From Clostridiales bacterium (GTDB lineage: Bacteria > Bacillota > Clostridia > Oscillospirales > Oscillospiraceae), in the NCBI GenBank assembly GCA_029265405.1, contig JAJUJI010000014.1, positions 1 through 64,000 on the forward strand: DNA of 64,000 nt, in the 5' to 3' direction. Under the pieces are notes generated by a model. The model was not told the origin of the DNA. It did no database searches and saw nothing but the letters and a program-made list of their open reading frames with translations. Numbering within the stretch: the stretch's first letter is position 1; every line of letters begins with the position of its first letter. Made by a program: the position numbers and the translations under genes. Of the stretch, positions 1-6,585 are shown in pieces.

Positions 1-67
1 CAGTTTGCTCCTTCCATTCTGACACCCTTTCCGCCTCCGCTATGGCAGGCAGATTCAAGTGTACCAT
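1..67 (-). CDS. Partial CDS at left edge, unrecognised N-terminus
   Basis: An open frame begins with ATG at 67 and runs off the left edge. Twenty-two codons are visible, starting MVHLNLPAIAEAERVSEW. A good ribosome-binding site (GAGAGGAG) lies 6 bases upstream of the ATG. The peptide is too short to assign a family. The call rests only on the start signal and the open frame. It would be divergent from the gene starting at 290. Confidence 0.35.
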   Translation of the reverse strand, partial: MVHLNLPAIAEAERVSEWKEQT

Positions 68-289
68 ATTCCACTCCTCTCCGCTGAAAACCTACATTTT
101 TTGACCGGCGTTTTCTTGCATTTTATCATCGGCGCTGACACTTTTCCTTTGCAGGAAGTAAAGTTTATATTAGGTTTATACCAATCAGTAGCAAAAAGAC
201 AGAGCCACCACGGACAGATGCCCGTAGCGGCACATTAATTGACTTCATAAATGAATACGTTTATAATCGATTTGGGGAGGGATACTGAG

Positions 290-1237
290 ATGATGAACAA
301 GTCGGAAGTTGAATTTTGTGATTTCTCATGGAATCCCGTAACCGGCTGCGAGAACAAATGTGAATATTGTTTTGCGAGAAAACAGGCCCAGCGCTTCTGC
401 GGAGACATTCGCCTCAACAAAGGCAGCAGCCAGCTGCAGAACGCCGGGAACGGGCTCTGGATTTTAGAGGAGCCATTCAAGAACAACCAAGGGAAAGTAA
501 TACCTCTGCCGGTGGGATTTGAACCGACGCTTCACAGGTACCGCCTGCCGATGCCAGCGCAGAAGAAAAAGCCCGCGAACATTTTCGTCTGCAGCATGGC
601 GGACCTCTTCGGAGAATGGGTACCCGACGAGTGGATCAGAGAGGTGCTGACCGCATGCGCAGCGGCACCATGGCACAATTACATGTTCCTGACCAAGAAC
701 CCGGAGGGATACCTAAGGGCAGCTGAGACATACGGGAACCTTGAAAATGTCTGGCTCGGAACAAGTATCACAGAACCGGAGGACATGGACAAAATCATGC
801 AGCTGCCTGAAGGCTTTCATCGTTTCGTTTGCTTTGAACCTCTCCTCGGAAGGATGGACGCAAAGAGACTCGCCGGCCTTTTGGGATCGGTGGACTGGGT
901 AATAATTGGAGCCGAAACCGACCAAAGAAAAGCGAAAACAATTCCGGGCCGGAAGTGGATCGAGGAGATCATCAGCGCCTGCAGGCGGAACAATATACCC
1001 GTTCACCTAAAAGCCAGCAGTGAAATGACTGCTGTCTGGGGCGAGGCCCTGATCCAAGAGCGGCCAGAGCAGCTGAAGCATGAAGAAGTCATCATACCGC
1101 ACTGCAAGGAATGCGAACATAGCAGAAGAACGCCACAAGGCAAGCGCGGGAACCGATACGACTGCGGCAAAACCAATAGGCACATAGAGGGAAGATACTC
1201 GAGGACAAGCCCTTCATGGTGCCCGCTTCGAGGATAA
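290..1237 (+). CDS. DUF5131 / phage Gp37-Gp68-like three-Cys protein
   Basis: The protein is about 315 residues from the ATG at 290, chosen because GGGGAGG sits 9 bases before it; an in-frame ATG at 251 has no such site. The N-terminus reads WNPVTGCENKCEYCFARKQA. Its Cys-x3-Cys-x2-Cys spacing is that of radical-SAM-type iron-sulfur ligands and is the hallmark of the Gp37/Gp68 (DUF5131) family found on phages and islands. The C-terminus has more paired cysteines (CKEC, YDC, WCP), suggesting a second metal site. Biochemical function is not established for the family; members often sit beside a partner called TcmP. Here the partner 24 bases downstream is a HEPN-like protein. The gene is visibly more AT-rich than the core genes to the right, consistent with acquisition. 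Confidence 0.8.
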   Translation: MMNKSEVEFCDFSWNPVTGCENKCEYCFARKQAQRFCGDIRLNKGSSQLQNAGNGLWILEEPFKNNQGKVIPLPVGFEPTLHRYRLPMPAQKKKPANIFVCSMADLFGEWVPDEWIREVLTACAAAPWHNYMFLTKNPEGYLRAAETYGNLENVWLGTSITEPEDMDKIMQLPEGFHRFVCFEPLLGRMDAKRLAGLLGSVDWVIIGAETDQRKAKTIPGRKWIEEIISACRRNNIPVHLKASSEMTAVWGEALIQERPEQLKHEEVIIPHCKECEHSRRTPQGKRGNRYDCGKTNRHIEGRYSRTSPSWCPLRG

Positions 1238-1261
1238 ATTCATTGATATCGGAGTGATATA

Positions 1262-2722
1262 ATGCGGATTGAATACATATTCATCAGAAAAAGTAACGAA
1301 CCAATGAAAGTTACGGAGAAAATATATACACTGCGCCCTCCCTTCAAGCCTTTTTTGAAGGGCTTATTTAGTGATGTGACGGATAGCTCGTTCAAGGTGA
1401 AACTTAAATCCAAGGAGTATACCGTGGCTTATCACCTCACTACCTGCGAAAGTGAAGAAGCAGATTCCGCATGCTCCATGTACAATTTAACAGTATCAAT
1501 AGATAACCAGAGGAAAGACAGATGTGCCGAAATTCTTACATCAGTGAATCAAGCGATTTTGTGCAATGAAGCTAAGGAACAATATAACATAATCCTTGCG
1601 TATGACGGTGTGTCCAAGTATTATTGCGACCGTGCATACCCTGACTTAAACGAATTTGAACGCAACGTCCGCAATCTGGTATTCCGAATTGTGACAAAGG
1701 CATTCGGGGCTAAATGGCTGGATAAAACCACGTCAGAGGAAATGAAAAACAGCCTGAAAGCGAGTATACAAACAAGGCCAAGAGCACTACGGGACGAGCG
1801 CCTCATCGATACAGCCTTATACGAGATGGACATCAAGGAGCTGGAAGACTACCTATTTGTCCCCCGGCGTGATATTTCCTGCGAGCAGGTGGTCGATGTT
1901 GCTTTATCACCACAAAACCTGAAACAGATGACCAAGGAACAAATAGAGGCTAAGCTCAACACAGCACGACCAATGTCATTATGGGAACGACAATTTTCAA
2001 AAAAAGTATCAATAGAAGGATTGCAGGAAGCGCTGCAACGGATTAGAGTACTCAGAAATCAAGTAGCGCACGCGAAGCCGTTCTCATACACTGATTTCAA
2101 AAAGTGTAGGAGCGCCCTGCAGGAAATAAATCCCCAAATAGAACAAGCTATATTTGATATTTCGGGTATAGAATACGACCTTACCGAGACCATCCGGACC
2201 CTTACGGGTTTTGGAGACGTATGGACGGTAGCTGTGGCCAAAGCGCTTGAATTCAACAGAGAAATTTCTGCTGCCATGTCGGAGATTGGCGGATCGTTGA
2301 AAGAGGCGTATAAAGCGTTGGAACTAATGCCATCACCAGCGGAGAGAGAAGCACTAAGACAGATGGAAGCTCTGCAGCCCGTAATTTCTATGGTTCAGTC
2401 TTTACCATTGGATAAGATACAAAGAAGCTATGAAGCCATTCATGCTACGCTGCCATCGCAAGCGGCAATTCTGGCAGCCAACCAAGCCGCTCAGATGATG
2501 CGGAACATAATACCGCAGCACGAAGCCCTCCTACAGGCACAAAGAATGAGCAATCTAATTTCTTCGATCGAAAGGCCGGTACTGTTAAACCATGGATTAA
2601 TGCCGGAGCCTGAAAAAGGAGAAGTGGATGAGGAGGCAGAATCACTTAATCAGGAGCAGAGCGCATCACCAGATGAGAAGAGGAACGCCAGTTTTGTTGA
2701 CAACGACCCTGAAGACGGTTAG
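1262..2722 (+). CDS. HEPN-like domain protein, possible effector
   Basis: This 486-residue soluble protein has no assigned name. Around residues 250-300 it carries a helical segment with RNQVAH (R265, H270), matching the R-x4-H motif of HEPN RNases, preceded by an LWE motif as in Swt1/AbiJ-type HEPN domains. Near residue 130 an FERNVRNLVF...GAKWL segment resembles the start of another HEPN-like helical bundle. The last 150 residues are Ala/Gln/Glu-rich and helical, perhaps coiled coil. The start has GGAG 7 bases upstream. It follows the DUF5131 gene by 24 bases and ends before a strong terminator, so the two form a bicistron. HEPN proteins often act as RNases in antiphage or toxin systems; that role here is inference. 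The base composition is AT-richer than that of its right-hand neighbours. Confidence 0.7.
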   Translation: MRIEYIFIRKSNEPMKVTEKIYTLRPPFKPFLKGLFSDVTDSSFKVKLKSKEYTVAYHLTTCESEEADSACSMYNLTVSIDNQRKDRCAEILTSVNQAILCNEAKEQYNIILAYDGVSKYYCDRAYPDLNEFERNVRNLVFRIVTKAFGAKWLDKTTSEEMKNSLKASIQTRPRALRDERLIDTALYEMDIKELEDYLFVPRRDISCEQVVDVALSPQNLKQMTKEQIEAKLNTARPMSLWERQFSKKVSIEGLQEALQRIRVLRNQVAHAKPFSYTDFKKCRSALQEINPQIEQAIFDISGIEYDLTETIRTLTGFGDVWTVAVAKALEFNREISAAMSEIGGSLKEAYKALELMPSPAEREALRQMEALQPVISMVQSLPLDKIQRSYEAIHATLPSQAAILAANQAAQMMRNIIPQHEALLQAQRMSNLISSIERPVLLNHGLMPEPEKGEVDEEAESLNQEQSASPDEKRNASFVDNDPEDG

Positions 2723-2901
2723 TATAAAAGGAACCGGAAGCGTATAATTTTCCATTGATCGTGGTAGCAATATGGAAGCAAGAATTTTTCTAAACAATAA
2801 AAAAGCCCCTTTTGAATGGCAATGGAGATAATAGAAGCAGGAGAAATCAAGGGAAGCTAACAGAGGTTAAAGTTAATTCATAGAGTGGGAGTAACTGCAT
2901 A

Positions 2902-2947
2902 AAAGCCGAAAGTCCAGTAAAATCAAGGACTTTCGGCTTTGTTTTTT
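2902..2947 (+). terminator. Rho-independent terminator after the HEPN gene
   Basis: A perfect 14-bp stem (2902-2915 with 2927-2940), an 11-base loop and a GTTTTTT tail. It closes the DUF5131-HEPN transcript. The A-run before the stem could also end minus-strand transcripts leaving the acyl-CoA synthetase gene. The rest of the gap 2723-3038 is AT-rich up to about 2900 and shows no gene. Confidence 0.85.
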
Positions 2948-3038
2948 CAAAAAGCGTACCGTAATCGTTCCGCTTTCAAGTGCGCTTGCAAGGCGGCGCT
3001 CTGTTATAAGACAGCGCGCCGTTTGGCCTGCGCAATAA

Positions 3039-4799
3039 TCAAGACTGCTTGCACGGCGCCTCGCCAGTTTGCCGCGCTTGGGCATGCATTTCCTCCTCTT
3101 CCAGCTTACGGTAGGCGACCTTGCCCACAAGAGTGGTGGGCAGGCTGTCGCGAAACTCTATGTCGTAGGGGAGGGCATACTTGGCGATATTTTTTCGGCA
3201 ATACGCCATGATGGCTTCCTTGGTTTCCTCATTTTTGGGCACTCCTGCCTTGAGCATAACGAAGGCCTTGACCTTTTGCATTTTTAAGGGATCCGGAACG
3301 CCTATGACGCAGCTCATGTGCACAAGCTCGTGCGCGTCTATTATGTTTTCAAGCTGGCCGGGGTAGACGTTGTAGCCGGAGGTCACTATCATCCTCTTTT
3401 TGCGCCCTTTGAAGTAAATAAAGCCGTCCTGGTCCATAACGCCGAGGTCGCCTGTATAGACCCAGGTAAGGCCGTCGTCATGCCTGCGCAGCGTTTGGGC
3501 CGTTTCCTCCGTATGGTTAATGTATTCCTTCATGACCGTAGGGCCGGCTATCAGAATCTCGCCCTCCTCGCCGTAGGGAAGCTCCTCGTCGGTCCCCGGC
3601 CTTACTATCTTGTAATACATGTCGGGGAAGGGGAGGCCTATGCTGCCCTCCTTTGCCATGTGCGGCGGAGTCAGGCAGGAGGCCGTAACGCATTCTGTCG
3701 TTCCGTAGCCCTCCCTGATCTGGACGGCCGACTTATGGTCGTACAGAAAGGTATCGAATTTTTTCTTCAGCTCGACGGAGAGCGAATCGCCGCCTGAAAA
3801 AACTCCTTTAAGGGAACTCAAATCGGCGCCGTTCATTGAAGGCACGCGCAGCAAAGCCTCGTACAGCGTGGGTACTCCGGCTATGAAGTTGCATCTGTAC
3901 TTTGTTATCAGTTTGCCGTAGCTCTTTGCCGTAAAGCGGGGAACCAATATGCAGCGGCCGCCCTGAGAAAGCATCGTATGTATGCAGACGCCCAGGCCGA
4001 AGCCGTGGAACAGGGGCATAGCCGCCAGCATCTTGTCGCCCGGGCGGAACATGGGGTTGGCCGCGGCCACTTGGGCGCTCAGCGCGTTGAAATTCAGGTT
4101 TGTCAGCAATATTCCCTTTGTGGAGCCGGTAGTACCGCCCGAATAGAGTATTACGGCCGGATCCTCCCCCCTGCGTTCAACCTTGTAGTTCCAGGAGCAG
4201 GCCTTGCCCAGCCTGATAAAGTCCTCCCAAAAAATAACTGGGGCGTCCGCGGGTATCTTCTGTATTTTGCGGCCTTCCGTAAGCATATAGCCGTATTTTA
4301 CCGGCCTGGAAAGCTCGTCCTTTATTCTGGCGATTATGATATTGACGACCTTTGTGTTCTGGCGCACCGCTTCAAACTTGCTGTAAAACTGGTCCAGCGT
4401 TATGACCGAGTAGCTTTCCGACTCGTTGAGATAAAACTCTATCTCCTTTTCGGCCGAAAGCGGATGGATCATGTTTGCTATGCCGCCTACAAGGTTTACG
4501 GCATAGAACATGAAGATGGCCTGAGGGCAGTTCGGCATGGCAATCGTTATCTTGTCGCCCGCCCTTACGCCCAGTGTTTTCAGGGATTTGGCGCAGAGAT
4601 GGATAAGCTGAACCATGCTCTTGTAAGTGGTGCTCTTTCCCATAAAGTCGAAGGCGACGTAGTCCGGGTATTTTTCGGCCACAGCCGTGACCATATCGAA
4701 CATTGAGCCTTGGAAATAATCCAGATGCGCGGGAACCGAGCCGAGATTTTTCACCCAAGGGGTCTTAACCTTAATGTTGTCCATGATATTCACACTCAT
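3039..4799 (-). CDS. Long-chain acyl-CoA synthetase-like AMP-binding protein
   Basis: This 586-residue member of the adenylate-forming superfamily would activate a carboxylic acid with ATP and CoA to acyl-CoA through an acyl-AMP. The P-loop YSGGTTGSTKG lies near residue 220. The A5-like motif EGYGTTE is near 370, TGD near 450, the hinge motif GRKKRMIVTSGYNVYP near 470, and the catalytic Lys motif GKVAYRKL close to the C-terminus. The length is normal for long-chain or medium-chain acyl-CoA ligases. It lies 54 bases downstream of an E2-like acyltransferase gene on the same strand, so the pair probably forms an operon acting on one acyl group. Substrate cannot be told from sequence. A short Ala/Gln-rich tail follows the ligase domain. 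Confidence 0.9.
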   Translation of the reverse strand: MSVNIMDNIKVKTPWVKNLGSVPAHLDYFQGSMFDMVTAVAEKYPDYVAFDFMGKSTTYKSMVQLIHLCAKSLKTLGVRAGDKITIAMPNCPQAIFMFYAVNLVGGIANMIHPLSAEKEIEFYLNESESYSVITLDQFYSKFEAVRQNTKVVNIIIARIKDELSRPVKYGYMLTEGRKIQKIPADAPVIFWEDFIRLGKACSWNYKVERRGEDPAVILYSGGTTGSTKGILLTNLNFNALSAQVAAANPMFRPGDKMLAAMPLFHGFGLGVCIHTMLSQGGRCILVPRFTAKSYGKLITKYRCNFIAGVPTLYEALLRVPSMNGADLSSLKGVFSGGDSLSVELKKKFDTFLYDHKSAVQIREGYGTTECVTASCLTPPHMAKEGSIGLPFPDMYYKIVRPGTDEELPYGEEGEILIAGPTVMKEYINHTEETAQTLRRHDDGLTWVYTGDLGVMDQDGFIYFKGRKKRMIVTSGYNVYPGQLENIIDAHELVHMSCVIGVPDPLKMQKVKAFVMLKAGVPKNEETKEAIMAYCRKNIAKYALPYDIEFRDSLPTTLVGKVAYRKLEEEEMHAQARQTGEAPCKQS

Positions 4800-4853
4800 T
4801 CCTCTCTATCGGGCTTCTGTCACAAGGCGGTATTTGGCAATGCTTCCGGGAGC

Positions 4854-5729
4854 TCAATAATCCACCTCTTCAATCAGAGGCAATTCAAGCAGCTCGGGCT
4901 TTTCCAGAAGAGCCTTCAGCAGCCTGACGGTCTGCGAGTAGTAGTAGCCGTCGGCCAGGCGCTCGTCTATCGTAAGCCCCAGATCAATCGAGTCCTTCAT
5001 CTCATACGTTCCGTCCTCCCGGAAAAAGGGACGTATTTTTCTCTCTCCTACCGCCACAAATACCGAGGTCGTGCCCCAGTTGGTCAGATGATGATAGCCG
5101 GATTTCAGCTTAATGGAGCCGAGATTTGTCAGGACGACGGAGGAATAATAGGGGTCGGTTTCAATAAACGTCTGGGGAACCCAGCCGTGAACGTCCAGCC
5201 GGCAGACAAGCCAAACAATGAATTTTAAAATAGGGCGAGGGAGCCGGCAAAAAAGATCCATGCTCTCCGTCGATTTGTCGGCCTTGTCGCTGCGGCAGGA
5301 GGCTATATGCCGGACTATCTTTTCATGTATCGTATCTAGCGTATCGTCGTCTTTGAAGCGCAGAAAAGCCAGAGCCTCTCCGCCCTCGTCCGCAAACTCT
5401 TTTTTCACCACGAAGGCCGCAGAAACCTCCCTGCGCTGGTACATGTTTTTATTGGCTATGAAGCGGTTCATCTTGGGGCGGAGAGTAATGGTCTTGGCCA
5501 TGGCGGCTACGATTATATGGAACAGCTTGTAGGGATAGCCTTCATTGCCGGCGTTTTTCCTTTCCAGGTAGGCGTTTATATTGGTCAGGTCTATTCTTTC
5601 GGATATGTACGCCTCGTTGTCGCAGCGGTTGGGATATATCAGCGGGACTATAAAGTGCATGGAATCAAGGTCGCGCAGAAGAACTCCGTCACGCCTGTCG
5701 CCAAAACGTCTTTTCTCTTTAGTTGCCAT
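4854..5729 (-). CDS. Stand-alone 2-oxoacid dehydrogenase E2-like acyltransferase domain
   Basis: The protein is about 291 residues from the ATG at 5729 (MATKEKRRFG); an in-frame upstream ATG at 5792 adds an unlikely leader. The fold is recognisable as the E2/CAT-type catalytic domain: an N-terminal RIDLTNINAYLERKN helix, central strands with SSVVLTNLGSI, and a C-terminal end with LTIDERLADG followed by a helix and LEKPELL. There is no lipoyl or peripheral-subunit-binding domain. The canonical end motif is DHR-x3-DG, in which His is the catalytic base. Here the residue is Glu (DERLADG), so classical acyl transfer may be lost or changed. It shares strand and probable transcript with the acyl-CoA synthetase downstream. 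Function unknown. Confidence 0.75.
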   Translation of the reverse strand: MATKEKRRFGDRRDGVLLRDLDSMHFIVPLIYPNRCDNEAYISERIDLTNINAYLERKNAGNEGYPYKLFHIIVAAMAKTITLRPKMNRFIANKNMYQRREVSAAFVVKKEFADEGGEALAFLRFKDDDTLDTIHEKIVRHIASCRSDKADKSTESMDLFCRLPRPILKFIVWLVCRLDVHGWVPQTFIETDPYYSSVVLTNLGSIKLKSGYHHLTNWGTTSVFVAVGERKIRPFFREDGTYEMKDSIDLGLTIDERLADGYYYSQTVRLLKALLEKPELLELPLIEEVDY

Positions 5730-5892
5730 CTCAACACATCCGTTTATGCAATATGGGACGATTATTATATTCCAATTCGAGCCGCGCTTCAAGCCGGAGG
5801 CTGGGTGTGCAATTGCCTGTAATATAACGGAAAAGGGCGAAACAAGCCTTTATGGAATCACTGGCATGGGCCGCCTGCCGCGGCTGAGACGC

Positions 5893-6585
5893 CTATCGGC
5901 CGCATACCGCCGTTTCGACTTCCCTGAGATCCCGTATTTCCCTGTGCACCCTTACGCCGGCGTCGTTTATTTTACCCTCCGGATTGTACCACCAGCAAAG
6001 TATGCCGGCGTTGGCGCCCCCGCGCATGTCGCTGGTCAGCGAGTCGCCGACTATCGCGGTCGCCTCCCTGACCACCGGCCCTATGCGCCTGAACACCGCG
6101 TCGAAAAATGCTCTATTCGGCTTTTCCGCGCCCACCTCCTCGGATATGAAAACTCCGTCCATCAGACTGCCGAGCCCGGAAAGCCTGAGCTTCCTCCATT
6201 GTGCGGCGGCGCTGCCGTTGGTGACTGCGTATTGCCGGATGCCCTTTAAGCGCAGCCTTGCGCATAGTCCGACCGAATTGTCGTTGGGAAAGAAAGTCTC
6301 GCCCAGCGCAAGCTGGTAGGCCTCGTTGAAGGCCGCAATGTCAGAGCAGGCTATCCCTTCGGAGAGAAAAAAGTCCCTGAAGCGCCCGAGCAAAACCTCC
6401 TCCCGCGCTATTTCGTTGCGCTCAAGACGCTTCCATAAACCCAGATTAATCCCGGAGTAGCGCCTTATCATGCCCTCGTCTGCGTTTACGCCGATGTTTT
6501 TCAGGCACTTGGCCAGTGCGTGGCGCTCCGATCTTTCAAAATCAAGCAGGGTGCCGTCCACATCCCAAAGAAGGGTGCTTATCAT
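5893..6585 (-). CDS. yjjG: HAD-family hydrolase, YjjG-like nucleotidase
   Basis: A 230-residue haloacid dehalogenase superfamily phosphatase. Motif I is DVDGTLLDF at residues 8-16, motif II contains TNGS near 118, motif III is the Lys of EVGAEKPNRAFF near 150, and motif IV is GDSLTSD near 178. The helical cap between motifs I and II and the SEEVGAEKP block are typical of YjjG/YfnB nucleotidases, which dephosphorylate (noncanonical) pyrimidine nucleoside monophosphates. The ATG at 6585 touches the stop of the glycyl radical enzyme gene upstream, so it is probably translated from that transcript. Alternative: a general sugar-phosphate or nucleotide HAD phosphatase. Confidence 0.8.
   Translation of the reverse strand: MISTLLWDVDGTLLDFERSERHALAKCLKNIGVNADEGMIRRYSGINLGLWKRLERNEIAREEVLLGRFRDFFLSEGIACSDIAAFNEAYQLALGETFFPNDNSVGLCARLRLKGIRQYAVTNGSAAAQWRKLRLSGLGSLMDGVFISEEVGAEKPNRAFFDAVFRRIGPVVREATAIVGDSLTSDMRGGANAGILCWWYNPEGKINDAGVRVHREIRDLREVETAVCGR

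Noticed and set aside
290-1237. DUF5131 protein as the missing activase of the glycyl radical enzyme
   Set aside because: It has the three-Cys motif but lacks the activase N-terminus and ferredoxin insert, lies over 5 kb away on the other strand, and sits in different-composition DNA.
2723-2901. Attachment site or tRNA remnant at the island edge
   Set aside because: No tRNA-like arms or direct repeat with the left side of the window could be seen; the matching end may lie outside.
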